Shown here piece by piece: positions 37,006 to 46,421 of a DNA stretch of 64,000 bases. How positions within the stretch are numbered: the first letter of the stretch is position 1; every line of letters starts with the position of its first letter. The translations under genes and the position numbers were made by a program. The stretch lies in NCBI GenBank assembly GCA_963743425.1, contig CAVUPU010000001.1:310001-374000 (forward strand). The letters are read 5' to 3'. The notes under the pieces are model-generated. The model was given only the letters and a program-made list of their open reading frames with translations. It did not search any database and had not been told where the DNA came from. The stretch is from JAJVID01 sp963743425 (GTDB lineage Bacteria; Acidobacteriota; Blastocatellia; RBC074).

Positions 37006-37881
37006 ATGAAGATATTCCTTAGCTGGTCTGGCAATAGAAGCAAAGCTGTTGCATTGGCTCTCAGAAGTTGGATTCCCGACATCATACAAACCGTTCAACC
37101 CTGGATGTCGCAAGTGGATATTGACGCTGGTTCGCGGTGGAGTAGAGAAATGAACACCCAAATGGAAGAGACCAGGTTTGGGGTTCTTTGCCTCACAAAA
37201 GAAAATCAGACTGCGCCGTGGATACTCTTTGAGGCAGGCGCACTTGCTAAGACGATCTCAGACACTTTTGTGTGCCCTTACCTCATTGATCTTGAACCAG
37301 CCGAGATACGTCAAGGCCCTCTCACTCAGTTTCAATCAAAGAGGGCAAATGAAAAAGAAACCTGGGAGCTAATACAAGCTATCAATAAAGCCCTAAAAGA
37401 AGGCGCGCTACCAGAAGATAAACTCAAACGCGCTTTCGACAGATGGTTTCCAGACCTCAAAGAGAAGCTCGATGGCCTCCCCAAAGAGCAGCCAGAGAAA
37501 AAGCAAGATAGACCTATGGAAGAAATGGTCGAAGAAATATTAGGTCTGGCGCGTGGGATCACTCGGCGCGGGTCAGACTCCAGACATATCGAGCACCTTA
37601 ATGATAATCTGGAACGGCTTATAGAGTCAGTGAGAAACCTACCGTATGCTGCAGGCAAGATTGAAATGAATGCAGAAACAAAGCACAAATTTACAGTAGC
37701 AGTTGAGCGACTCATCAGACAAGAAGTACTTGCAGTCCTTAGACAGGCGGAAAGAGCGAGTGAAGAACACATCGCCAATCCTGACGCTGGCGCAACTCCA
37801 TTAACAGATTACCTGATAGAAGCGGTACAGGAACGTATAAAGCGGGGGGAGATACACGCCAAGCTGGCGCCGGAATTTTAG
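37006..37881 (+). CDS. TIR-domain protein with helical C-terminus
   Basis: Protein of 291 residues. The N-terminal TIR-like domain starts at once with MKIFLSWSGNRSKAVALALR and has WMSQVDIDAGSRWSREMN and FGVLCLTKENQTAPWILFEA. Glu76 in ILFEAGAL is the likely catalytic residue. From about 120 the protein is charged and helical (PEDKLKRAFDRWFPDLKEKL onward). GAGG six bases before ATG 37006 supports the start. Codon use is AT-rich compared with the core genes. With the divergent TIR gene it forms a small defence-like island. It could act alone as an NADase or with the neighbour. Confidence 0.78.
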   Translation: MKIFLSWSGNRSKAVALALRSWIPDIIQTVQPWMSQVDIDAGSRWSREMNTQMEETRFGVLCLTKENQTAPWILFEAGALAKTISDTFVCPYLIDLEPAEIRQGPLTQFQSKRANEKETWELIQAINKALKEGALPEDKLKRAFDRWFPDLKEKLDGLPKEQPEKKQDRPMEEMVEEILGLARGITRRGSDSRHIEHLNDNLERLIESVRNLPYAAGKIEMNAETKHKFTVAVERLIRQEVLAVLRQAERASEEHIANPDAGATPLTDYLIEAVQERIKRGEIHAKLAPEF

Positions 37882-38073
37882 TCAGTCCTAGCCTGTCTAC
37901 TTGCCACCCTTAAATCAGCAGGAATATTGTTTTTCTGTGCGGTCTGTATAAATTGTCTTAGGCTTGTTATTAGCCTGCATCTATCCAGCACTGACTGCTA
38001 GCAAGACTGATCCGGCTGTGGCTCTCAGGCACGGATAGGGTTTTGGCTTTTTATCTGAATCCGCGAAAGAATA

Positions 38074-38102
38074 CTCCATCCATAGCGACAGCTTGGATGG
38101 AG
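38074..38102 (+). other. Orphan IS200/IS605-type right-end hairpin
   Basis: CTCCATCCA-TAGC-GACA-GCT-TGGATGGAG repeats the design of the hairpin at the end of the tnpB at 15861, with compensating substitutions. No tnpB lies upstream. It may be the scar of a lost element or a stand-alone guide RNA scaffold. Confidence 0.5.
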
Positions 38103-38430
38103 ATGAATTTCGCCGCCCTGGAAGGGCTTAACTGTGCTATGCTTCGCGCAGTTCTTTGAAACTCGAATTTGGCGGTTCCGGCAGGAAGTCTGCCGGGTAA
38201 AAGTTTGAACGCTAAAGAAAAGAGTTGCAGTCGGCAAAGCGATAACCAAGCACGCCGGCAATTGCAAACAAATGTAACGGCGACGGCGCCGTGAAAAAAC
38301 CGAGATTCGCTTGAATCTCCTACCCGGTCGGGCGCCGGGGAAGTAACGCCTGTGGATATATGCATCCGACACGGGTGCAGCCCAGGAATCTCCACCCATA
38401 GCCGCAAGGCTTGGGTGGAGAGGATGTCAA
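38103..38430 (+). mobile_element. Degraded IS200/IS605-like remnant ending in a right-end hairpin
   Basis: This stretch has no usable gene. It contains sequence like the decayed 3' end of a tnpB (frames such as KKPRFA and TPVDI interrupted by stops) and closes with the hairpin TCTCCACCCA-TAGCC-GCAA-GGCT-TGGGTGGAGA (38389-38421). Together with the hairpin at 38074 it suggests two overlapping old insertions between the TIR island and the methyltransferase gene. The tnpB resemblance is weak; the hairpin is clear. Confidence 0.45.
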
Positions 38431-38505
38431 TTGATCCTCTGGCATTGCCATGACTGGCCAAGCCGCCTTCCCGCGAAGTGGTCCCCCGACCTTTGACACT
38501 CTTGA

Positions 38506-39147
38506 TTAAACTGCCCGCGCGATCAGGGAACTGAGCGGACGAGGCGTGGCGCCGCGCAACCGCCTGGCCCAGGAAGTTTGAAGTTGCGGCCATTCGGACG
38601 GCGGCAGCGATCCGTATTCGACTACGTCAAAGCCGGTCGCCCGGTAGCGCGGGATCAAATCCGTCTCCAGGAATTCGAGCGAGAGCGGGCTTAACCTGAG
38701 TCTTTCGATCTCCGCGAGGTCGCGTTCCGGATCGAGAGCGATAACGACCTCCAGCCAGGCGCCTGGCGCGCAGACGCGTCGCAGATTGCGCAACACCACT
38801 TCATCACCGAGCGCCAATGCGCGCAACAGGCTGCCCCACGGAAAATGCGCGTGGATCTCGTCGGCCACGCCGTCAAGCTCCGGAGGCAGGTCTTCGACCG
38901 CCGCCTGGATGAAGAGAACATTAGGCGCCCCGCCCTTCGCCGGGTTGCGATGAATCTTCTCGGCGACCTTCTCCAGAGCGCTCGACTGCGCGTCTATTCC
39001 GATGTAGAACCGATCCGGATGTCGCCGGGCGGACTGGTAAACAAAGCTCCCGTCGCCCGTCCCCAGGTCTATGATCACGCCTCCGCCGGTAGGGGGCGAT
39101 GAGGTCATGGAATGTTCATCAATCGAGAGTGTAGAATCTTTTGCCAC
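38506..39147 (-). CDS. KamB/NpmA-like 16S rRNA (adenine-1408-N1) methyltransferase
   Basis: Methyltransferase of 213 residues closely matching the A1408 aminoglycoside-resistance family in motif order: VIIDLGTGDGSFVY with SAM motif I (27-33), RFYIGIDA, NPAKGGAPNVLFI, AAVEDLPPEL, the signature HFPWGSLLRA (Trp104) and SWARRL (Trp193). The two Trp residues correspond to those of NpmA that stack on the flipped A1408. Start is GTG 39147 with AAGGTGA upstream. Such enzymes confer kanamycin/apramycin resistance in producers and pathogens; chromosomal relatives may have other roles. No antibiotic cluster is adjacent, though a TIR/IS island lies next to it. Confidence 0.83.
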   Translation of the reverse strand: MAKDSTLSIDEHSMTSSPPTGGGVIIDLGTGDGSFVYQSARRHPDRFYIGIDAQSSALEKVAEKIHRNPAKGGAPNVLFIQAAVEDLPPELDGVADEIHAHFPWGSLLRALALGDEVVLRNLRRVCAPGAWLEVVIALDPERDLAEIERLRLSPLSLEFLETDLIPRYRATGFDVVEYGSLPPSEWPQLQTSWARRLRGATPRPLSSLIARAV

Positions 39148-39221
39148 GAATCACCTTAAGCATAAGACACGTCCTTTCCGGCAGGGAGTATAACGACGAT
39201 GAGCGGCGAGCCGCAACAGGG

Positions 39222-39282
39222 GTTTGTAGTTCCGCCTTCAGGCGGCTTTTGTTCCCAGCCGCCTGAAGGCGGAACTACAAAC
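39222..39282. repeat. Palindromic repeat, GTTTGTAGTTCCGCCTTCAGG type
   Basis: Perfect 26-base arms (39222-39247 and 39257-39282) enclose nine bases. It lies in the divergent gap between the methyltransferase and aminopeptidase genes. Confidence 0.85.
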
Positions 39283-39315
39283 GACTCCAAACGACAATGA
39301 TCGGATTGAAATCCT

Positions 39316-41976
39316 ATGAACCAGATGATTGCGCTTTCACTTATTGTTATTCAACTTGGAGCGATGATGATGGCAAATGCTGAAGTCAAAAATCAGGAAT
39401 TGTGGGGCGAAGGCGTCTCGCGCGAACTGGCGCGCCATCGCGCCGCGAACATCTCCGACCTTCGTTATCGGCTGAGCTTTGATCTCATCCCTGGCGCGAC
39501 CAGGATCAAAGGTCGCGAAGAGATCAGTCTGAATCTGAAGAACGCCGCCGATCCGGTGATCCTGGATTTCCGCGACCTCGACGATCAGGGGCGCATCGTC
39601 GAAGGCGCGGTCAGCAACGTGACGGTCAACGGCTCAGCGGTGAACGATCTTCGTCAAACGGGCGGCCACATCATCTTGCCAGCGCGCTATTTCAAAAGCG
39701 GCGAGAACACGATCGCCATGGATTTCGAGACAGGCGTCGCCCCGGCCAATCGTCCGATCATCCGGTACCTGGACCGTGATGACGGCGCCGAATACATCTA
39801 CACGCTGTTCGTGCCGATGGACGCGAGCCTGGCGTTCCCATGCTTCGATCAGCCCGATTTGAAGGCGCGATTCACGCTCACAACCGCCGTCCCAACGTCC
39901 TGGACCGTTGTCACAAACACGCGGCGCCAGATAATCACTCGCAACGGTACGAACTCATTGTGGGGCTTCCGTGAGACACATCCGATCAGCACGTACCTGT
40001 TTGCGTTTGCCGCGGGGCCATTCAAAGAGATTGAAGGCGAGGGTGGTTCGGTTCCGCTGCGGGTGTTCGTCCGCCAATCGAAGCTGCAGCGCGCGAAGGA
40101 GGAGTGGCCTGAAGTCGAACGGCTGACGCGCCAGGGGGTGGAACACATGGTCAAATACTTCGATCAACCGTTTCCATTCACAAAATACGATCAGGTATTG
40201 ATCCCCGGTTTCGCTTACGGCGGGATGGAGCACGCGGGCGCGACCTTCCTGCGCGAAGATTCGATCCTCTTCCGAACCGTCCCGACTAAGAGCGATAAGT
40301 TGAATCGCGCTTCGCTTGTGTTGCACGAGTTGGCGCATCAATGGTTCGGCGATCTGGTCACGATGCGGTGGTTCGACGACCTGTGGCTCAAAGAGGGCTT
40401 CGCCAACTTCATGGCCTCTCACGCGATGGCCGCGATGGAACAGTACCGCGACCTTGAGGGCGCGGCTATCTGGAAACGGTTTTATCAAACGCACAAGCCG
40501 CCGGCCTACGCCATTGACTCGACCAAAGGGACGACGCCGATCTACCAGGAAGTGCGCAATCTCAAAGACGCGAAGTCGGCCTACGGCGCGATCGTTTATC
40601 AAAAAGCGCCGAGCCTGCTGCGCGCGCTCACGTTCGTCATCGGCGAAGAGAATTTCCGCGACGGCGTGCGGTTGTTTTTGAAAGAGCATGCCTATGCGAA
40701 CGCCGAATGGAGCGACCTGATCGGGGCGTTCGAGCGAGTATCGGAACAGAAGCTTCAATCGTGGGCCGACGCCTGGGTCAAACGGCGCGGGATGCCGCAG
40801 GTCGATATCGAATGGATATGCGACGCGCGGGGGTTGATCGACAGTTTTGAAATCAGGCAGCGCGACATTCTGGACGAGGGCGGCGTATGGCCGATCAAGA
40901 CGCGGCTGTTGCTGGCTTACGACGACGCCGAAGCCCAACGGATCACAACTTCATTCGACGGCGAACGATCGACGATCCGCGACGCCGTCGGCAAGAAATG
41001 TCCGGCCTACGTCTTCGCGAATGACGGCGACTTCGGCTACGGCAGGTTCATGCTCGACGCGAAGAGCCGTGCGGCTGTGATGTCGAGGATCGGCGGAATC
41101 GGCGATCCGTTTCTCCGCGCGATGCTGTGGGGCGCGCTGTGGGACGCCGTGCGCGAGGCTGAAATGAATCCGCGCGATTACATATCGCTGGTTTTGAAGA
41201 CGCTGCCGGCAGAGGCCGATCCGGAGCTTTCACAGAGCCTGCTCGACCGCGCGACGCGGGCGTTCGAGCGATACCTCTCAACATCAGAGCAAAGCGCAAT
41301 CGCGCCGCAGATCGAGTCGCTCTTTTTCGATCGAATGATGAAGGCGGGCGAGGCCGATTTGCGGATCACCTATTTCAGGGCTTTCCGTTCGGCGGCGACG
41401 ACCGCGGAGGCGCGCAGTCAATTGAAAGACTTGCTGTCGGGCAAAACGTCCGCGCCCGGCGTCGAAATAAAACCGCAGGATCGCTGGCGCATCGTCGCCG
41501 CGCTGCTTGCGCGGCAGGACGCGGAAGCCGAAAGCCTGCTCGACGCCGAACGTAAACGCGACACAAGCGACGACGGGCGCAAACAGGCCTACATCGCTGA
41601 AGCGGCGCGCCGCGAAGCTGCCACGAAACGGCGATATTTCAACGACTATCTGAATAACCGCGCCACGCCAGAAGACTGGGTCGAAGGAAGTCTGGCCGCA
41701 TTCAATTCGCCGAACCAATCGTCGTTGACTTTGCTCTACCTTAAGCCTGCTCTGGAGTCGCTTCCGCAAGTGAAGCGCGAGCGGAAGATTTTCTTTACGC
41801 TCGCCTGGCTCAACGCCTTCATCGGCGGCCAGCAGAGCCGACAGGCGCTCGATCAGGTACGCGAGTTTTTACGCGCCAACCGGCTCGACCGCGATCTCGA
41901 ATTGAAGGTCCTGGAAGTGATGGATGAGCTGGAACGGACGGTGAAGATTCGCGCGAAGTTCGCCGGTAATCAGTAA
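39316..41976 (+). CDS. M1-family zinc aminopeptidase, exported
   Basis: Metallo-aminopeptidase of 886 residues with a probable signal peptide (about 1-22, ending MMMANA). The zinc site is HELAH (337-341) with the third ligand Glu360 in LWLKEGFA. The exopeptidase motif usually written GAMEN reads GGMEH here (His306 for Asn). The C-terminal half is an ERAP1-like helical array. It would trim N-terminal residues from peptides in the periplasm or outside the cell. The Asn-to-His change is unusual and might alter N-terminus recognition. Not in an operon. Confidence 0.87.
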   Translation: MNQMIALSLIVIQLGAMMMANAEVKNQELWGEGVSRELARHRAANISDLRYRLSFDLIPGATRIKGREEISLNLKNAADPVILDFRDLDDQGRIVEGAVSNVTVNGSAVNDLRQTGGHIILPARYFKSGENTIAMDFETGVAPANRPIIRYLDRDDGAEYIYTLFVPMDASLAFPCFDQPDLKARFTLTTAVPTSWTVVTNTRRQIITRNGTNSLWGFRETHPISTYLFAFAAGPFKEIEGEGGSVPLRVFVRQSKLQRAKEEWPEVERLTRQGVEHMVKYFDQPFPFTKYDQVLIPGFAYGGMEHAGATFLREDSILFRTVPTKSDKLNRASLVLHELAHQWFGDLVTMRWFDDLWLKEGFANFMASHAMAAMEQYRDLEGAAIWKRFYQTHKPPAYAIDSTKGTTPIYQEVRNLKDAKSAYGAIVYQKAPSLLRALTFVIGEENFRDGVRLFLKEHAYANAEWSDLIGAFERVSEQKLQSWADAWVKRRGMPQVDIEWICDARGLIDSFEIRQRDILDEGGVWPIKTRLLLAYDDAEAQRITTSFDGERSTIRDAVGKKCPAYVFANDGDFGYGRFMLDAKSRAAVMSRIGGIGDPFLRAMLWGALWDAVREAEMNPRDYISLVLKTLPAEADPELSQSLLDRATRAFERYLSTSEQSAIAPQIESLFFDRMMKAGEADLRITYFRAFRSAATTAEARSQLKDLLSGKTSAPGVEIKPQDRWRIVAALLARQDAEAESLLDAERKRDTSDDGRKQAYIAEAARREAATKRRYFNDYLNNRATPEDWVEGSLAAFNSPNQSSLTLLYLKPALESLPQVKRERKIFFTLAWLNAFIGGQQSRQALDQVREFLRANRLDRDLELKVLEVMDELERTVKIRAKFAGNQ

Positions 41977-42005
41977 ATCACGAATGGATGAAGAGTTTCA
42001 TTTTC

Positions 42006-42088
42006 CATTTTCCATATTACATCTGTCATTTGCCATTGAAGAAGGCCAACTCAGACAATGACAAATGACAGATGTAATATGGAAAATG
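42006..42088. repeat. Palindromic repeat, CATTTTCCATATTACATCTG type
   Basis: Perfect 27-base arms (42006-42032 and 42062-42088) between two convergent genes. Related AT-rich palindromes are at 57471-57514 and 59009-59105 and share CCATATTACAT/CCATATGCC modules. It may serve as a two-way terminator. Confidence 0.85.
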
Positions 42089-42101
42089 CTCTTTCTTGCT
42101 G

Positions 42102-45063
42102 TTATCGCGCCCTCCACTCAATCAGCCGCTCCTTGACGACCTGGGCGTAGGGGTGTTCGGCGATCTCGAAGAGTTCGAGAGCGATCTCGGCCTGGGATAT
42201 GGCCTGTTTACGGTCGCCGGTCTGATCGAGCGCGAGGCTCAGGTTGAAGAGAGCGTTGGCCTGGGCCTGGATGTCGCCGATCTGGCTGGCGATGTTAAAG
42301 GCGCTGGTCAGCATATCGATCGCGGTCTGGTACTCGCCTGCGGCGACGCAGGCTTCACCGAGGTTGCTGAGCGCGATGGCCTCGCCACGGCGGTCGCCGA
42401 GTTCGGAGGCCAGGCGGAGTTGCTTGTTGAGCAGTTCTATCGAGCGGCTGAGATTGCCGTCGATGGTATTCGGCGATTCCGAGGCCACCCAGGGCGCTGG
42501 CTTCGCCGCGGCGGTCGCCGATCTCGCGCGCGACGAGGAGCGACTGTTCGTGGAAGGCTATCGCCTGCCGATGGCGCTTCAAGGCGGCGTAAGCGGATCC
42601 CAGGTTGCCGAGCGCGCTGGCTTCGCCGCGACGGTCGCCGATTTCCCGCGTAATCGCCAATTGCTGGTTGAAAAGCTCCGCGGCGCGCTCCGCGTCGCCC
42701 GTCGCGTAATGTGTCGTGCCCAGCCCGCCGAGGGCCTGCGATTCGCCGCGGCGGTCGCCGATCTCGCGCGCGGCTTTGAGTTGTTGGTCGAAGAGGATCA
42801 GGGCGTTGCGCAGGTCGCCCGTCGCGAAATAGGCCAGCCCCAGATTGCCGAGCGAATCGGCTTCGCGACGGCGAGGGCCGACCCGGGAGAAGATCTCCAA
42901 CGCCTCCCGATGTAAGTCGCAGGCGCGCTTCAGTCCGCCGCCGAGGTAATAGGCCGCGCCCAGTCCGCTCAAAGCTTCGGCTTCGCCCCGCCGGTCACAG
43001 GCTTCGCGGGCGATCTGCAGGGCCTGTTCGTAACATCCCGTGGCGTGATTGACTTCGGCCAGGTCGTTGTAAGAATCGCCGAGCGCGACCAGGTGCCGGA
43101 CGGCGGCGTTGCGTTGGTTCAATTTCTGCGCGGCTGTGAGCGCGGCTTCGCTCCAGCGAATGCGTTCGCGCGGGCGCTGGCGCAATTCCAGCACGTACTT
43201 GCCCGCGTCCGGGTAGGAATTGCACAACTCGCGGGCGGCGTGATCGTCATCAACGTGCGTCGCCGCCCAGACCTGCCCATCCTGAATGTTGTTCCATTCC
43301 AGATCGATCAGACCCAATCCCCGCCTCAGAAACTCTCCGCCCTGTTCGTAGAGAGCGTCGGCCTCGTGCAATACGCTCTGGTAATGCGCCGAAAACCGCT
43401 GGCGCGCGATGGTCATCTCCTGATCGTTCGAACGAGATTCGGCGAATCGCGCCGTCAGGTCATGCAGGCGATAACGTCCGGTGGCCCGATTGCGTTCGAT
43501 CAGGCTGTAAGCCATCAAACGGTCGAGCGCGTTGTTCGTACGGACCGGAGTGATCTGCCAGACTGATGCGGCGGCGGAGACATCGAAGGTGTCACGGAAG
43601 ACCGCCAGCATGCGCCACAGCTTCTGCAATCCGGGGACCAGCAGGTCGTAACTCAGACTCAGCACGGCGTCTACCGGATGAACCGGCGAACGCGCAGCAG
43701 TAAGCGAGAGACTTGCGCCTATCGCGGCTCTGTCTGTGAAGGGAGAGCCGGTCCATTGCAATCTCTCCACCCGCTGGACGTAATCCGCAATTTTCAGATC
43801 GGCGCTGATCAGAAGCGCGCTCGCGGCCAGCCGCAGCGCGAGCGGAAGGTGCTCGCAGAGTTCCGCGACCTTGGCTGCCTGACCGTCGATGCGCGGAACG
43901 ATCCGCAACAGGAAGTCGCGCGACTCGGACGGCGACAGACTCCCCAACTCTTTCGAGAACATCGCGGGCATCGCGATCTGATCGCGCGATGTGACGATGG
44001 TTATGCATCCGTCCGGCGCCACTAGCGGGGCGACCTGCTGCGCGCCCGCCGTGTTGTCGAGCAGGAGCAGAACGCGTTTGCCCATCAGCGCGGAGTGATA
44101 GAGACGATCCAGCTCGACCTCGTTTTCGGGCAGGCGGACGGTCGGTAGATAAGCGTGGATGACCGCCGATTGGGCCTCAACGACCGAAAGCGGCTGCGGG
44201 CTTGCGCCTTTCAGGTCGAGGTAGAACTGCGCGTCCGGATAATGGGATTTGAGTTGATCGGCGAGCTTCAGGGCGAGCGTCGTTTTGCCCGCGCCGCCGG
44301 GGCCTTGAACGCTCAGGATGCGCACGTCGTGGTTGGCGCGCGCGGCGTATAGTTCGACCAGCTCCGCCGACCGCCCGACGAATTCCGGCAAGGGAGGAGG
44401 TAGTTGGTGAAAAGTGGCCATTGGCGAGAAGGGAGATTCGATCAGATGCCGATAGCGCGCAAAAACATCGTCATCTGTCGAAGAAACATTGTCCTTATTT
44501 TCGCTCCTGTAATTGGCGCGATCTTCCGAAAACTCTCGGACGATTCCAGCCGTCACAGGCCGCCTCTCGCCACGCGCCTTCTCCAGGACTGCGCTTGACA
44601 CGGCCGCGGCCATTCCCAAACCTTCGCTTTCATATGTGGCGGTAAAGGCAGGCGGTCGCCCTGAACCTCGTCCGTTGGAAAACCCAATGCGCTCGTCAGC
44701 CTGATAATTGACAGACTGTTCGAGGAGACCATCCGTTTTGAGGCTGGGCGGTTCCATGTCGCCGCCAATTGTGAAATCATCGCCCCAGTTTTCAGCCTCT
44801 TCGATCCATCTCTTCGCGAGCTTCGTTTGACGTCTCAGATTGAACCCGATCAGAGTTATTGCCGCCAGGCTGACGGCCAGTAAAACCGGCGTCAGTCTGG
44901 CTAGCGGCTGAATCAATTCTCCCGCGATTCCGCCCAGCCCGATTATAGGCAACAGTCCTCGCGCAAGCATCAACAAGACAGCTCCCAGCAAAACATAAAC
45001 CAGAAGTACGTTTATCCACCTACTCATCTTTCGCACCAGGGTCGGCGCCAGGGGAGACGCCAT
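42102..45063 (-). pseudogene. Membrane-anchored STAND NTPase with TPR repeats, frameshifted
   Basis: Signal-transduction ATPase of about 986 residues once the frame is restored. Two N-terminal membrane segments (about 18-75) are followed by an NB-ARC-like module: P-loop GPGGAGKTTLA, Walker B RVLLLLDNTAG and TSRDQIAMP. A winged helix comes next, then at least seven TPRs with the repeated core EIGDRRGEASALGNLG. In the sixth or seventh repeat (GIAEYHR) the frame shifts; one base removed near 42460 joins it to GNLSRSIELLNKQLRL, and the protein continues to 42102. Such proteins sense ligands or partners through TPRs; some act in defence. No effector domain is seen. Confidence 0.82.
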
Positions 45064-45414
45064 TTGTCGTTCGTCGTTTGTCGTTCGTCATCGGTCGGGG
45101 CTTTCGGGCTTGGACCGTAGGGGCGCCGCGGCGCGACTTGTCGCGGAGACTTCACCGTCGGGGCGCTCGTCGCTGGCAAGCGGACGAAGCTCGCGCGTGC
45201 GGAGGAGCGATGATCCGAAACTCCTCCTCGATGTCGAGGGCGAACTCGTCGTCAAATGGCATTGCCAGCTCCATATGAGTGATTCACCAGATTTTTACAG
45301 ATTTTGCGGTTCAAAGCCATACAGCCGTGCCATAGGGCCGTGTCTTTGAACGTGCACGCGCACAGAGAGCAACCGCGCGTATGAAGGCGGCAAAATGGTA
45401 AGGCTTTTGTTTGA
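45064..45414. other. Intergenic region upstream of the STAND gene
   Basis: It starts with a short direct repeat (GTCGTTCGTC/GTCGTTTGTC, 45064-45090) and then holds only shadow frames. No RNA or promoter can be assigned with confidence. Confidence 0.35.
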
Positions 45415-45612
45415 ATGAGGCAAGGAAAAGCGGGTGTTTCCGGGACGGGGGTCTCGAGAGCGTCTACCGCGCGAAAGACGTTGAGACTCGCGCCGGAGAC
45501 CCACGTCAACGTCACCGTGATACTGTTTTCCGGCGCAGAGTATTACGGGGCGATCAGCAAAATCGAGTCAGACAGTTTCGAAGTAGCCGAAGTCGATCGG
45601 TACATCGAATGA
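45415..45612 (+). CDS. Small LSm/Hfq-like protein (tentative)
   Basis: A 65-residue frame. Its second half, THVNVTVILFSGAEYYGAIS followed by KIESDSFEVAEVDRY, has the pattern of an Sm-like strand set (a beta-turn G, a G[A/I]I strand, then D-SFEV). The N-terminal 25 residues look unstructured and the real start may be later. The ribosome site is weak. It may be a small RNA-binding protein, but the match is short. Confidence 0.4.
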   Translation: MRQGKAGVSGTGVSRASTARKTLRLAPETHVNVTVILFSGAEYYGAISKIESDSFEVAEVDRYIE

Positions 45613-45628
45613 AATCACAGCCATCGGG

Positions 45629-45713
45629 GGCGAGCGTTCAGAGTACCGGCTTTAGTCGGCGGCGCTTGGATGCCAAGCCCTGCCGACTAAAGCCGGTACT
45701 CTGAACGCTCGCC
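45629..45713. repeat. Palindromic repeat, GGCGAGCGTTCAGAGTACCGG type
   Basis: Perfect 32-base arms (45629-45660 and 45682-45713) around 21 bases, following the small LSm-like frame. Predicted proteins in this stretch are translations of the repeat. Confidence 0.85.
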
Positions 45714-45786
45714 TTCGACGGTTGCAGTTAAACTGAATGCGCTGATGTCAATTATTCCGAAAAGGCTGCGCAAGCAAATGAAGATA

Positions 45787-45952
45787 CTCCCCGCGGGATT
45801 TTTGAAACTATATATTCAAGGGACCTATTCCGACGCCAAGAGCGGTAAAGCAAGATCTGTATTTTTAATAGTTTGCGAGCATCGCCCGGCGCTCTCAATG
45901 GCAAGCCGCTAAGCCCCTTGCTTTCCAGGCGTTTCAAAAATCCCGTGGGGAG
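45787..45952. repeat. 166-base element with 22-base inverted ends
   Basis: CTCCCCGCGGGATTTTTGAA (45787 onward) and its partner ending at 45952 pair over 22 bases with one mismatch. The right end is three bases from the stop of the Cys-rich gene. It resembles a tiny MITE; no target duplication is obvious. It might also help end the transcript of the cluster. Confidence 0.55.
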
Positions 45953-45955
45953 CGC

Positions 45956-46291
45956 CTAGCAGAAGCTGCCAACCTTTATAGCCCGCGAGCATTTCACATT
46001 ATTACAGCCCGGAGGACAGCAAGGGCTGACGGTATAACACTCCAGACAACTGTAAGTCCCGCAACTGTTGTGAGTCTGGTAAGAGCAAATCCATGACCAT
46101 GAACAGGCGCAGCCGGAGCATGGGCTGGGAGCTACACAGAGATCACAGCAGAAAACCTTGATCGTCGCAGCGGCGGCTCGGCCGTTCCCGAACAGGCTTG
46201 AAACAAGCGCCGCCAACCCTGCGGAAAGGCCGGCAAGAATACCTCGGCGGCTTACCATCCCGGTTAGTTTCTCAACCATTTTGTCGATCAT
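45956..46291 (-). CDS. Cys-rich exported protein with Tat-like signal (MauA-like position)
   Basis: Protein of 111 residues. The N-terminus has a twin-arginine-type signal (SRRGILAGLSAGLAALVSSL) ending near GRAAAA. The mature part, about 70 residues, has 15 cysteines in clusters (FCCDLC, CSGCACSWSWIC, CLECYTV, PCCPPGC). GGAGG precedes the ATG. Downstream position after MauE- and MauD-like genes mirrors the mau operon, whose small subunit MauA is also Tat-exported, Cys-rich and matured by MauD/MauE. However, the second tryptophan needed for the TTQ cofactor is not in the expected place and no large subunit gene is present. It is better seen as a novel disulfide-rich secreted protein. Confidence 0.72.
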   Translation of the reverse strand: MIDKMVEKLTGMVSRRGILAGLSAGLAALVSSLFGNGRAAAATIKVFCCDLCVAPSPCSGCACSWSWICSYQTHNSCGTYSCLECYTVSPCCPPGCNNVKCSRAIKVGSFC

Positions 46292-46421
46292 AGCGGCCTC
46301 CTTTTGAGATTCAATGTTGAAATTGGCCCCGCTCCCGACGTTTCCGCCAGTGCGGGCGATGAATGGTCACACAACACTACACAAAACACCGGATTAAAAA
46401 GTCGGGTCAATCCGTTATGTT

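Noticed and set aside
42096..42915. Plus-strand frames over the TPR region
   Set aside because: Antisense shadows of the repeats; the minus strand has clear TPR and NTPase motifs.
45956..46291. Identification as methylamine dehydrogenase small subunit MauA
   Set aside because: Cys spacing and the second TTQ tryptophan do not match and no large subunit gene is present; only the context is Mau-like.
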